A program made the translations under genes and the position numbers. This document shows, in pieces, positions 1-6,629 of a stretch of DNA of 11,682 nucleotides. Under the pieces are notes generated by a model that saw only the letters and a program-made list of their open reading frames with translations, had not been told where the DNA came from and searched no databases. Source of the stretch: CAG-826 sp964654155 (GTDB lineage Bacteria; Bacillota_I; Bacilli_A; RFN20; CAG-826); contig CAZZGL010000042.1 in assembly GCA_964654155.1 (NCBI GenBank), positions 1 through 11,682 on the forward strand, written 5' to 3'. Numbering within the stretch: position 1 is the first letter of the stretch; each line of letters opens with the position of its first letter.

Positions 1-2
1 CT

Positions 3-176
3 AAAGAACCTAACTGGGATTTATATGATCAATATCTAATGAGTGAAACTCGTTACGCTCAATTAAAGAACATCAATCCTGTTGAAGCAGAAGCTTTACT
101 TGCAAGAAATAAAGAAGAAGCTATGCGTAGATATAAGATGTACCAAAGATATTTATCAATGGATTATTCACTATAA
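3..176 (+). CDS. nifJ: C-terminal end of probable pyruvate:ferredoxin (flavodoxin) oxidoreductase (partial)
   Basis: An open frame enters from the left edge and ends at TAA 174-176, giving the last 57 residues of a protein. The tail starts KEPNWDLYDQYL, continues with ETRYAQLKNINP and VEAEALLARN, and closes with a basic stretch ending RYLSMDYSL. A G/S-E-x-RY-xxL segment followed by an NPxEAExL segment and a basic RRYxxYxR tail is what I recall for the extreme C-terminus of single-chain pyruvate:ferredoxin oxidoreductases, which oxidise pyruvate to acetyl-CoA and CO2 with TPP and [4Fe-4S] clusters. No cofactor motif lies in this piece, so the call rests on the tail alone. A strong terminator follows directly, so this is the last gene of its unit. 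Another 2-oxoacid oxidoreductase of the same superfamily is the main alternative. Confidence 0.72.
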   Translation, partial: KEPNWDLYDQYLMSETRYAQLKNINPVEAEALLARNKEEAMRRYKMYQRYLSMDYSL

Positions 177-190
177 AATTGATTAAAATA

Positions 191-222
191 GAGGCTATCA
201 TAAATTGGTAGTCTCTTTTTTT
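191..222 (+). terminator. Rho-independent terminator after the oxidoreductase gene
   Basis: A 10-bp stem pairs 191-200 (GAGGCTATCA) with 206-215 (TGGTAGTCTC) around a 5-nt loop. All ten pairs form, two of them G-T wobbles. A run of seven T (216-222) follows. It sits 15 nt after the stop codon at 176 and separates the oxidoreductase from the genes to the right. Confidence 0.88.
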
Positions 223-341
223 CTTTATAAAAAAATTTTAAACCTAACAAGAAAAAAGGCTATCGTGATATTTTTTAAGATTTATAAAAAAATAATGAAA
301 TTTGTTTTTCTCTTACGTATTATTATTTGAGGTGATTTACA

Positions 342-1028
342 ATGAAGTATGAAGAAACAGAAAATGTTGAATTAAAAAGAAATTTAAATGAATATTTTGA
401 AAAGTCAGTTGTTTCTTTTCTAAACTCTCATAATGGAACTATATATATTGGAGTAGAAAATGATGGTATAATTTGTGGAGTAGAAAAAGTAGATGAAGTG
501 ATGAAAAAAATTTCTGATATTATTACCACAGGCATATTACCAAATCCACAAGACTTAATAAAAATTAAAGCAATATTAGAAAATAATTTATGTATTATTC
601 AAATAAAAATAAAAAAGGGAAATTCACTTTATTACATAAAAAAATACGGAAGAAGTGCCAGAGGATGCTATATAAGAGTAGGAACAAGTTGTAGAAGTAT
701 GACAGAAGAACAAATTAAAATTGCGTATTCTTCTTTAATAGAAATAAAAGATGCATTAACGATTATTCCTACAATGTATAGTCCAATTACATTTAGACAA
801 TTAAAAAACTATTATGAAAGTGTAAATCTACATTTAAATGAAAAGAATTTCGAAAAAAATCTAAACTTAAGAAATGGTAATGGAAAATATAATAAACTAG
901 CAGAACTATTATCTGATACTAATAGAGTAGGATTAATATATGCTAGATTTAATGGAACAGATAAAAGTAGTTATGGAGAGACAATAGATCATGGTAATCA
1001 ATGCTTAATTACAACTAATGAAAAATAG
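342..1028 (+). CDS. AlbA_2 (Schlafen-like) domain protein, N-terminal fragment of a frameshifted gene
   Basis: This 228-residue fragment is the front half of an AlbA_2-domain ATP-binding regulator (COG2865-like). The domain fills about residues 5-125: the acidic/basic start ENVELKR (7-13), FLNSHNGT (26-33, replacing the usual F-N-T-x-GG) and GVENDG (37-42). The AlbA_2 fold is linked to nucleic-acid binding in this family. From about residue 145 it aligns by eye with the intact relative at 5133-6506 (TFRQL against TFNQL, LLSD against ILSD, GNQC against GNMC), then stops at TAG 1026-1028 just where the relative continues. The start has a good ribosome site, GAGGTGA at 329-335. I found no convincing promoter between the upstream terminator and 342. 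The missing half continues in another frame from about 1018, so the gene is probably a pseudogene, unless two separate subunits are made. Confidence 0.8.
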   Translation: MKYEETENVELKRNLNEYFEKSVVSFLNSHNGTIYIGVENDGIICGVEKVDEVMKKISDIITTGILPNPQDLIKIKAILENNLCIIQIKIKKGNSLYYIKKYGRSARGCYIRVGTSCRSMTEEQIKIAYSSLIEIKDALTIIPTMYSPITFRQLKNYYESVNLHLNEKNFEKNLNLRNGNGKYNKLAELLSDTNRVGLIYARFNGTDKSSYGETIDHGNQCLITTNEK

Positions 1029-1692
1029 ATTAGAGGCTGATAATTTTGGAATGTCCAAAATTACTTTCTCAAAAAGAATTGATAAACAACTAGTAGATAT
1101 TGACTGTTTAAGAGAAGCTTTATATAACGCGGTTGCGCATAATGATTGGGAAAATTCACGAATTCCAATTATTTATAGGTTTAGTGATAGATTTGAGATT
1201 TTGTCTTATGGAGGAATACCTAATGGCCAAACAAAAGAAAATTTCTTAAAGGGAATATCAAAACCAAGAAGTGAGTCTTTGATGAGAATTTTAAGAGATT
1301 TGGGTTATGTAGAAAGAACTGGACATGGCGTATTGAAAATTATAGATAAGTATGGAGAAAAAGCTTTTACATTTGGTGATGATTACATAATTGTTACAAT
1401 TCCTTTTGATAAAGAAGTAGCTTCTAGTTTTGCTTTAGATAAAAATATAATTGATGTAGAGGGCACAAAGGGCACAAAAGAAGACACTAAAATTATATCT
1501 GATATTAAAAAAATATTATTAGAACAAATAAGTAATAATAATAAAATAACAATGGACGAATTAGCAACTATCTTATCTGTTTCTAAAAAAACAATTAGAT
1601 ATCATATTGATATATTACGTAATAAAGGTCAAATTAAACGAATTGGTTCTAATAGAGGTGGAGAATGGGTCATTAATCATAAACAAAAATAA
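1018..1692 (+). CDS. HATPase/winged-helix half of the frameshifted AlbA_2-family gene
   Basis: This is the back half of the broken gene, 224 codons if read from ATG 1018. It carries a GHKL-type ATPase region (the HATPase_c_4 type found in this family): an N-box-like REALYNAVAHND, then LSYGGIP, then the glycine motif RTGHGVLKI. A linker with a GTKGTK repeat leads to a C-terminal winged-helix segment containing MDELATILSVSKKTIRYHI and ending KRIGSNRGGEW. The relative at 5133-6506 ends in the closely similar YRIGSNKTGYW. ATG 1018 overlaps the end of the upstream frame by 11 nt and has no Shine-Dalgarno sequence, so independent translation is doubtful; the frame is better read as the continuation of the gene starting at 342. 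Deleting one A from the A run at 1021-1025 would join the frames. Confidence 0.78.
   Translation: MKNRLEADNFGMSKITFSKRIDKQLVDIDCLREALYNAVAHNDWENSRIPIIYRFSDRFEILSYGGIPNGQTKENFLKGISKPRSESLMRILRDLGYVERTGHGVLKIIDKYGEKAFTFGDDYIIVTIPFDKEVASSFALDKNIIDVEGTKGTKEDTKIISDIKKILLEQISNNNKITMDELATILSVSKKTIRYHIDILRNKGQIKRIGSNRGGEWVINHKQK
1461..1478 (+). repeat. Two tandem copies of a 9-bp unit in a protein linker
   Basis: GGGCACAAA occurs at 1461-1469 and again at 1470-1478, coding GTKGTK within the linker between the ATPase region and the winged helix of the broken AlbA_2-family gene. The next codons (EDTK) may be a decayed third unit. Confidence 0.75.
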
Positions 1693-1717
1693 AATATTTT
1701 CTTTTAATTCATTTTCT

Positions 1718-1746
1718 TTTACAAAACTTTAAAAATTAGGTATAAT
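1718..1746 (+). promoter_or_regulatory. Sigma-A-type promoter of the lipoprotein operon
   Basis: A -35 box TTTACA (1718-1723) and a perfect -10 box TATAAT (1741-1746) are separated by 17 nt. The expected transcript start near 1753 leaves a leader of about 22 nt carrying the ribosome site AAAGGGGG at 1761-1768, ahead of ATG 1775. It makes the lipoprotein genes independent of the broken gene upstream. Confidence 0.8.
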
Positions 1747-1774
1747 AAGAGTATATATATAAAGGGGGCTAATA

Positions 1775-2143
1775 ATGAAAAGAAAAAGTATAAAAAGAAA
1801 TATTGCTATTATAACTCTAGTTATGCTCTTATCACTTACATTAACAAGTTGTAAAATAAGTGAATCCTATGCTGAAAAAATAAACGATGCATATGAATCG
1901 GGTAATCCACTAACTTATAATGATGTTATGAAGAAACTTGGTAAACCATTTAGTAGTGAAATTGAAGGAACACCAAGTGATGCGACAGGGTATGCAGAAT
2001 GGTTTGAAGGATATGTTGAAGGCGAAGAAAGTAAGTTTGTAAAAGATAACAAAAAAGGTAAAAAGATAAATGCAATATATGTTGAATTTATTAATGGAAA
2101 AGCGATAGGTGCGAAATTTTATGTCGTTAATGAAGATAGTTAA
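1775..2143 (+). CDS. Small secreted lipoprotein, BamE/SmpA-like
   Basis: A 122-residue exported lipoprotein. The N-terminus is a lipoprotein signal peptide: basic MKRKSIKR, a hydrophobic core at about 10-23, and lipobox LTSC with the lipid-accepting cysteine at residue 26. The mature part is about 96 residues, with a segment reading YNDVMKKLGKP that resembles the conserved start of the small BamE/SmpA/DUF3862 fold (y-x-x-V-xxxLGxP), and a terminal strand pattern IYVEFINGKAIGAKFYV. The role is unknown; the fold class is associated with protein-protein contacts at the cell surface. It is the first gene of a three-gene operon with its own promoter, and the next gene starts inside its last codons. 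The start has a strong ribosome site. Confidence 0.8.
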   Translation: MKRKSIKRNIAIITLVMLLSLTLTSCKISESYAEKINDAYESGNPLTYNDVMKKLGKPFSSEIEGTPSDATGYAEWFEGYVEGEESKFVKDNKKGKKINAIYVEFINGKAIGAKFYVVNEDS

Positions 2144-2477
2144 AAAATCTTGTTATCTATTTATATTTATTTTAACTGTTTTAACTTTTACAAGTTGTAA
2201 TAAAATTAAAAAAAGTAATTATGAAAAAATATATATCGGAATGGAAAAACAAGAAGTAATCAAAATACTTGGATTACCAAATGAATCAAGAACTCAGATT
2301 ACTTATGATATATATTATTGGTTTGATAATGCATCTAGTTTTGAAGATGCAATAAAAAAAGATGAAGACGGAAAAGAAGTTATATGTATTATCATAGCCT
2401 TTACACCTGAAACAGATAATAAATCAACTGTTACCCATAAAGAATATGGTAGTATAAAAGACTTTAAAGGAGAATAA
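2121..2477 (+). CDS. Second small lipoprotein, BamE/DUF3862-like
   Basis: A 118-residue lipoprotein related in layout to the one before it. The signal peptide is basic MKIVKK, a hydrophobic core CYLFIFILTVLTF, and lipobox FTSC with the cysteine at residue 26. The mature domain opens with YEKIYIGMEKQEVIKILGLP, close to the y-x-kI-x-x-GM-xxxeV-xxiLGxP pattern of the SmpA/OmlA/BamE and DUF3862 families. The start is not certain. I chose ATG 2121 because AGGTG at 2107-2111 lies 9 nt upstream; ATG 2130 gives a more typical signal peptide but is 18 nt from that site, and GTG 2109 is also open. It overlaps the previous gene by about 23 nt and sits 2 nt before the next, so the three are surely cotranscribed. 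The function is unknown. Confidence 0.75.
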   Translation: MSLMKIVKKSCYLFIFILTVLTFTSCNKIKKSNYEKIYIGMEKQEVIKILGLPNESRTQITYDIYYWFDNASSFEDAIKKDEDGKEVICIIIAFTPETDNKSTVTHKEYGSIKDFKGE

Positions 2478-2479
2478 TT

Positions 2480-3280
2480 ATGAGCTACGCAACAACAAGA
2501 ATTGAAAATGATAAAAGAAAAAATAAACCAAATATTGTATTTCCAATTATTAATACTACTCTTGCTTGTATTTTACTTGGTATCTTGATATTTTTATTTT
2601 GTACAAGTAAAGGTACATTTCCAATTGGATTATTCATTTTTTGTTTAATTATTTTAATTTTATATCCAGTATCTAGCTGGTTAAATAGTTTTGTATTAAA
2701 GAAAATGAATTTAAAAAAAATTGATAATTACGAAAAAGAAACAGAAATGTTAATCAAATATGTTAAAAGATATGAATCTTATAAGGCATATGAACTTGGA
2801 AAAGATTTAAGTATTAAATTTAATGTAGAAAAAGATGTAGATATTAAAGAAGATGAACCTACATTTAACGTTACAAATTGTAGCTTAGGTGATCCTAAAA
2901 ATGTTAATCTTTTACTAACATTAAGTGTTAGTTTTGCTGGAATTGAAGTAAATAAAGAAACTAAACAAATAGTTGGCCTTGCAGGAATGTTACCAAGATC
3001 GGTTTGGTATCCTAAACATTTAAAAGCACCAACTCCAACTAAGGCAAAAGTAATGGTTGATTTTGGTGACTTTAATATAGATAGAAAAATAGTAATTCAT
3101 GCCTTAAGAAGAGCAGACATTTACTATGATAATAAAACAGGCTGGTTAGTGTTTGGTGAGAGAAGAGTAACAGTCATTGATGATGCTTATGAAATTAGTA
3201 AAAATGAAATTATAGTCCTTCGAGATCAAGAATTAATGTCTGTGTGGATTAAACTTGCACCTAATTTACTTGTAAAATAG
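2480..3280 (+). CDS. Two-TM membrane protein of unknown function in the lipoprotein operon
   Basis: A 266-residue protein that I do not recognise. After a polar N-terminus (about 18 residues) come two hydrophobic segments, about 20-43 and 48-68, then a basic SFVLKKMNLKK stretch and a soluble domain of some 190 residues with no motif I can assign. The basic residues before the first and after the second segment suggest that both ends lie in the cytoplasm with a short outside loop; this topology is inference. The soluble part is rich in predicted strands (KAKVMVDFGDF, GWLVFGERRVTVI). The ribosome site AAAGGAG (2466-2471 plus G2472) is placed well before ATG 2480 and lies within the end of the preceding gene. 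Tight packing with two lipoproteins suggests a shared envelope role. Confidence 0.75.
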   Translation: MSYATTRIENDKRKNKPNIVFPIINTTLACILLGILIFLFCTSKGTFPIGLFIFCLIILILYPVSSWLNSFVLKKMNLKKIDNYEKETEMLIKYVKRYESYKAYELGKDLSIKFNVEKDVDIKEDEPTFNVTNCSLGDPKNVNLLLTLSVSFAGIEVNKETKQIVGLAGMLPRSVWYPKHLKAPTPTKAKVMVDFGDFNIDRKIVIHALRRADIYYDNKTGWLVFGERRVTVIDDAYEISKNEIIVLRDQELMSVWIKLAPNLLVK

Positions 3281-3294
3281 ATATTAAAATATCT
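3279..3294. repeat. Short inverted repeat at the end of the lipoprotein operon
   Basis: AGATATT (3279-3285) and AATATCT (3288-3294) form a perfect 7-bp inverted repeat with a 2-nt centre, overlapping the stop codon of the membrane-protein gene. With so small a centre, all A/T core and no T run, it is a poor terminator and could be a protein-binding site or chance in AT-rich DNA. Confidence 0.35.
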
Positions 3295-3301
3295 TATTAA
3301 A

Positions 3302-3334
3302 ATATTTGCTAATCATTTGCAAATATGCTATAAT
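3302..3334 (+). promoter_or_regulatory. pckA promoter with an embedded inverted repeat (candidate operator)
   Basis: The -35 box TTGCTA (3306-3311) and -10 box TATAAT (3329-3334) are 17 nt apart, and TGC just before the -10 makes it an extended type. An 8-bp inverted repeat, ATATTTGC (3302-3309) and GCAAATAT (3319-3326) with a 9-nt spacer, covers the -35 box and most of the spacer, where a bound regulator would block polymerase. Known Firmicutes regulators of pckA include CcpN and CcpA, but I see no match to a CcpA cre site. The identity of any regulator is unknown. Confidence 0.72.
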
Positions 3335-3401
3335 AAATAACGTATGTGAAGTCTTTAAAATAAAGAAGTAACAAAAAAATAAATAGAAGGAGTTTTGAAA
3401 A

Positions 3402-4994
3402 ATGGAAACATATGGAATCGAAAAATTAGGAATTATTGCTCCTAAGGCTGTTTATCGTAATTTAACACCAGCACAATTAACAGAAGCTGCATTACGTCGT
3501 GGTGAAGGTACTTTATCACTAACTGGAGCTTTAGTTGTAACAACTGGTAAATATACTGGTCGTTCACCTCAAGATAAATTTATCGTTGATACTGAAGGCG
3601 TACATGATGAAATCGCATGGGGTAAAGTAAATAGACCAATTTCAAGAGAAAAATTTAATGCAATTAAAGGCAAAATGGCTGCATACATGCAAGGAAGAGA
3701 AGTTTTTGTATTTGATGGTTATGCAGGCGCTGATAAAAAATATACTAAGAAATTTAGAATTGTTAATGAATTAGCTAGTCAAAATATGTTTATTCATCAA
3801 TTATTAATTAGACCAACAGCAGAAGAACTTGCTGAATATGGAGATCCTGATTATACAATTTTAGTTGTACCTGGATTTAAGTGTGATCCAGAAGTTGATG
3901 GTGTACATAGTGAAGCTGCAATTATCATTGACTATGAAGCACATATGATTATCATTTGTGGTTCTCAATATGCTGGTGAAATTAAGAAGAGTGTATTCTC
4001 TACAATGAACTATGTAATGACAAAACAAAATGTTTTACCAATGCATTGTTCAGCAAATATGGACCCTGTTACTGGCGAAACAGCTGTATTCTTTGGATTA
4101 TCAGGAACTGGTAAAACAACATTATCTGCTGACCCTGCTCGTAAATTAATCGGTGATGATGAACATGGATGGAGCCCTGATGGTGTATTTAACTTTGAAG
4201 GTGGATGCTATGCTAAATGTATAAATTTATCTAAAGAAAATGAACCTGACATTTATAATGCTATCAAATTTGGCTCATTAGTTGAAAATGTTATTATGGA
4301 CCCAGATACTCGTGAATTTGATTTTAATGATGGAAGCTTAACTGAAAATACACGTGTTGGTTACCCTATTGATTATATTAATAATGCGCAAGTACCAAGT
4401 AAAGGTGGAATTCCTAAAGTTGTTATTTTCTTAACAGCTGATGCATTTGGTGTTCTTCCTCCAATCAGTCGTCTAGATAAGAATGCAGCAATGTATCATT
4501 TCGTTACTGGATTTACTTCTAAGCTTGCTGGTACTGAACGTGGTGTTACAGAACCTCAACCTACATTCTCTACATTATTTGGTGAACCATTCATGCCAAT
4601 GGATCCATCTGTATATGCACAAATGTTAGGTGAAAAATTAGAAAAATATGGAACTCAAGTTTATCTAGTTAATACTGGCTGGGCAGGCGGAAGTGCTGCA
4701 GCAGGTGCAAAACGTATGAAACTTGTATACACTAGAGCAATGGTTACAGCTGCATTAAATGGTTCATTTGATGGTGTTGAATTCAAACATCATGATGTAT
4801 TTAATGTAGATTATCCTGTAAGCTGTCCTAATGTACCTAGTGAAAAACTAGATGCTCGTGGCATGTGGGCTGACAAAGCTGCATATGATGAACAAGCAAA
4901 TAAACTTGCACAAATGTTTGTTGACAATTTCACAAAGAAATATCCAAATATGCCTAAAGAAATTGTTAATGCTGGTCCTAAACCTTTAAAATAA
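3402..4994 (+). CDS. pckA: Phosphoenolpyruvate carboxykinase (ATP)
   Basis: This cytoplasmic enzyme interconverts oxaloacetate plus ATP with phosphoenolpyruvate, CO2 and ADP. It works in gluconeogenesis, or in reverse as a CO2-fixing, ATP-yielding step in some fermenters. At 530 residues it has the usual length of the ATP-dependent family. Visible signatures are TGRSPQDKF with the substrate-binding Arg at about 54, MHCSANM, the P-loop GLSGTGKT at 232-239, the following IGDDEHGW segment with metal-binding acids, and the late FTSKLAGTE segment. The start has ribosome site AAGGAG at 3387-3392. It has its own promoter and terminator, so it is a single-gene unit. Codon use looks more like that of a well-expressed gene (GGT, CGT and CCT/CCA choices) than in the AlbA_2-family neighbours. 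Confidence 0.97.
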   Translation: METYGIEKLGIIAPKAVYRNLTPAQLTEAALRRGEGTLSLTGALVVTTGKYTGRSPQDKFIVDTEGVHDEIAWGKVNRPISREKFNAIKGKMAAYMQGREVFVFDGYAGADKKYTKKFRIVNELASQNMFIHQLLIRPTAEELAEYGDPDYTILVVPGFKCDPEVDGVHSEAAIIIDYEAHMIIICGSQYAGEIKKSVFSTMNYVMTKQNVLPMHCSANMDPVTGETAVFFGLSGTGKTTLSADPARKLIGDDEHGWSPDGVFNFEGGCYAKCINLSKENEPDIYNAIKFGSLVENVIMDPDTREFDFNDGSLTENTRVGYPIDYINNAQVPSKGGIPKVVIFLTADAFGVLPPISRLDKNAAMYHFVTGFTSKLAGTERGVTEPQPTFSTLFGEPFMPMDPSVYAQMLGEKLEKYGTQVYLVNTGWAGGSAAAGAKRMKLVYTRAMVTAALNGSFDGVEFKHHDVFNVDYPVSCPNVPSEKLDARGMWADKAAYDEQANKLAQMFVDNFTKKYPNMPKEIVNAGPKPLK

Positions 4995-5002
4995 GCAAAA
5001 AC

Positions 5003-5040
5003 AAAAAGCACTTAAGGAATAATTTCTTAGGTGCTTTAAT
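5003..5040 (+). terminator. Rho-independent terminator after pckA
   Basis: A stem pairs 5005-5016 (AAAGCACTTAAG) with 5026-5037 (CTTAGGTGCTTT), with one T-G wobble. It can extend three more pairs inward to a 3-nt loop. A T-rich tail (TTTAATTTAAT) follows, and an A run precedes it, so it could also act on the other strand. A near copy lies at 6570-6604. Confidence 0.85.
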
Positions 5041-5057
5041 TTAATAAGTTATTTTAT

Positions 5058-5097
5058 TTGAAAAATAATAGAAAATATTGTATACTTAATGTATACT
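5058..5097 (+). promoter_or_regulatory. Promoter of the second AlbA_2-family gene, overlapped by a GTATAC dyad
   Basis: The -35 box TTGAAA (5058-5063) and -10 box TATACT (5081-5086) are 17 nt apart. The dyad GTATAC (5080-5085), TTAAT, GTATAC (5091-5096) covers the -10 and the expected start site near 5093, a classic position for a repressor. Because the downstream gene ends in a winged helix, autoregulation is a natural guess, but it is only inference. A second possible -10 (TATAAT 5109-5114) lies so close to the gene that it would leave almost no leader. Confidence 0.65.
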
Positions 5098-5132
5098 TTT
5101 ATTGTATATATAATATTTTATAGGGGGTAAAA

Positions 5133-6506
5133 ATGAATAAGAATATTGATTTATTTGAAAATTTGATTTCATTCAAAGAAGAATATGAATGGCTAGATTT
5201 TAAAGAAAACTGGTTTTCTAAAGATGGAATAGGAGAATATATTTCAGCAATATCTAATGGTGCAGCGTTATGTGGCAAAGAATTTGGATATATCATTTGG
5301 GGGATTAATGATATAAATAAAGAAATAGTTGGTACTACTGTTAATCTAAATAAAGATATTGATGGTGAGCCTTATAAACATTATTTAGCTCGAAAATTAA
5401 ATCCAAGCATAACTTTTGAGGTTGATGAGTTTTATTATAAAGAAAAAAGAATTGTAATGATGATTATTCCTTCTGCGAAATCAATAAAAACTAAATATGA
5501 TAACGTTGATTATATACGAATAGGATCAAGTAAAGAAAAATTAATAAAATTTCCTGAATATGAAACTAAACTAAATAATATATTAGTAAATGGTTTTCCA
5601 ACTATTGTTAATAGACCTGCTCCTGATTATGCACAAGAATTAACTTTTAATCAATTATTTGTTTATTATGCCTCCAAAGGTATTAGATTAAGAGAGGACT
5701 CCTTTGAAAAGACATTAAAATTAAAAACTAAAGATGGATTATATAATATAATGGCATATATATTGTCTGACCAAAACAGTATCCCAATGCGTGTATCTGT
5801 ATTTAGTGGGGTTGACAAAGCAGCACCTCTATATTCGGTGAAGGAGTTTGGCAATATGTGTATCTTCTATACAATTGACAAAATATTAGAATATGGAGAT
5901 ACCATAAATATTATGCAAGCTGATGAGAGAGGTAGAATTACTTCACGAAAAGAAGTGCCATTATTTGATTCTGATGTTTATAGAGAAGCTGTTTTAAATG
6001 CTTTTATTCATAATAAATGGTTAACATTAAATTCCCCAGCAATCACTATATTTACCAATAGAATTGAGATTTTATCACATGGTGGATTAGCAATAGATCA
6101 AGATGAAGCAGGGTTTTATAGTGGAAGTAGTTTACCTGTTAATGAGATTCTAGCAACTCTTTTCTTGCAATTAAGAATTTCAGAACGTTCTGGGAGAGGT
6201 GTTCCAAAAATAATATCAGTATATGGTAAAGATTCAATTAAAATTGAAAGAAATCGAATTACTGTTACAATTCCATTTAATAAAACAATGATAAATCGTT
6301 TTAATATATTATCAAATGGTGTAAATAAAACAGAAAGTAAAATACTTGAATTAATGAAAAATGACCCAAATGTTACTATATATGAATTAAGTAAAATAAT
6401 ACATTTATCAGAACCAGCTATAAAGAAAAATTTAAAGCAATTAAAAGATAAAGGTTTAATATATAGAATTGGTTCAAATAAAACAGGATATTGGGCTACT
6501 AATTAA
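5133..6506 (+). CDS. AlbA_2 (Schlafen-like) / GHKL-ATPase / winged-helix protein
   Basis: An intact 457-residue member of the COG2865-like family. Domain order: AlbA_2, about residues 15-135, with EWLDFKE (19-25), an NGAALCGKEFGYI variant of the usual N-x-x-GG stretch, and GIND; a middle region; a GHKL-type ATPase region with N-box REAVLNAFIHN (E285, N289), SHGG (315-318) and SGRG (353-356); then a C-terminal winged helix at about 400-457 with IYELSKIIHLSEPAIKKNL. The family is usually annotated as a putative transcriptional regulator or ATP-binding protein, and its targets are not known to me. The ribosome site AGGGGG (5122-5127) supports ATG 5133. It shares the most features with the broken gene at 342-1692, including the RIGSN ending. 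It is a single-gene unit with its own promoter and terminator, inserted after pckA. Confidence 0.85.
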   Translation: MNKNIDLFENLISFKEEYEWLDFKENWFSKDGIGEYISAISNGAALCGKEFGYIIWGINDINKEIVGTTVNLNKDIDGEPYKHYLARKLNPSITFEVDEFYYKEKRIVMMIIPSAKSIKTKYDNVDYIRIGSSKEKLIKFPEYETKLNNILVNGFPTIVNRPAPDYAQELTFNQLFVYYASKGIRLREDSFEKTLKLKTKDGLYNIMAYILSDQNSIPMRVSVFSGVDKAAPLYSVKEFGNMCIFYTIDKILEYGDTINIMQADERGRITSRKEVPLFDSDVYREAVLNAFIHNKWLTLNSPAITIFTNRIEILSHGGLAIDQDEAGFYSGSSLPVNEILATLFLQLRISERSGRGVPKIISVYGKDSIKIERNRITVTIPFNKTMINRFNILSNGVNKTESKILELMKNDPNVTIYELSKIIHLSEPAIKKNLKQLKDKGLIYRIGSNKTGYWATN

Positions 6507-6551
6507 AAAAGACTAATTTTAAATATTATTAGTATATTGTATTAGAGTACT

Positions 6552-6570
6552 AGTATAAATTATAGTATAC
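6552..6570. repeat. GTATAC-type dyad, mirror of the one at 5080-5097
   Basis: Read on the minus strand this is GTATACTATAATTTATACT. It differs little from GTATACTTAATGTATACT at 5080-5097: the half-sites GTATACT and TATACT are kept and the centre differs by about one base in length. The two therefore form an imperfect inverted pair on either side of the AlbA_2-family gene. Confidence 0.5.
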
Positions 6571-6607
6571 AAAAAGCACTTAAGGAATTTCCCTTAGGTG
6601 CTTTCTT
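6570..6607. terminator. Bidirectional terminator between converging AlbA_2-family genes
   Basis: The stem pairs 6573-6585 with 6592-6604, with one T-G wobble, around a 6-nt loop. T-rich DNA follows on the plus strand. On the minus strand the A run at 6571-6575 becomes a T run, so it can end both the gene at 5133-6506 and the minus-strand gene that stops at 6630. It is nearly identical to the pckA terminator at 5002-5037. Confidence 0.85.
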
Positions 6608-6629
6608 CTAATAATAATATTTGTACATA

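Noticed and set aside
252..276. Possible second hairpin (A run, TATC/GATA, T run) before the first AlbA_2-family gene
   Set aside because: The inner stem is only 4 bp with a 3-nt bulge and the rest is A-T pairing; the real terminator at 191-222 is sufficient.
1018..1020. Programmed ribosomal frameshifting at the split AlbA_2-family gene
   Set aside because: The needed shift is +1 (or -2), while the A5 run is short and no slippery heptamer or downstream structure is visible; ordinary mutation or sequencing error is simpler.
4811..5011. Minus-strand open frame of 66 codons over the end of pckA
   Set aside because: It is antisense to well-conserved pckA sequence, begins inside the pckA terminator, and has no ribosome site or recognisable product.
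5099..5854. Two short minus-strand frames (5099-5296 and 5666-5854) over the second AlbA_2-family gene
   Set aside because: Both are antisense to the intact gene, without ribosome sites or protein-like features.
5080..6604. Calling the second AlbA_2-family gene a proven mobile element
   Set aside because: There is no transposase or integrase, and no short target duplication could be defined; the repeats are suggestive only.
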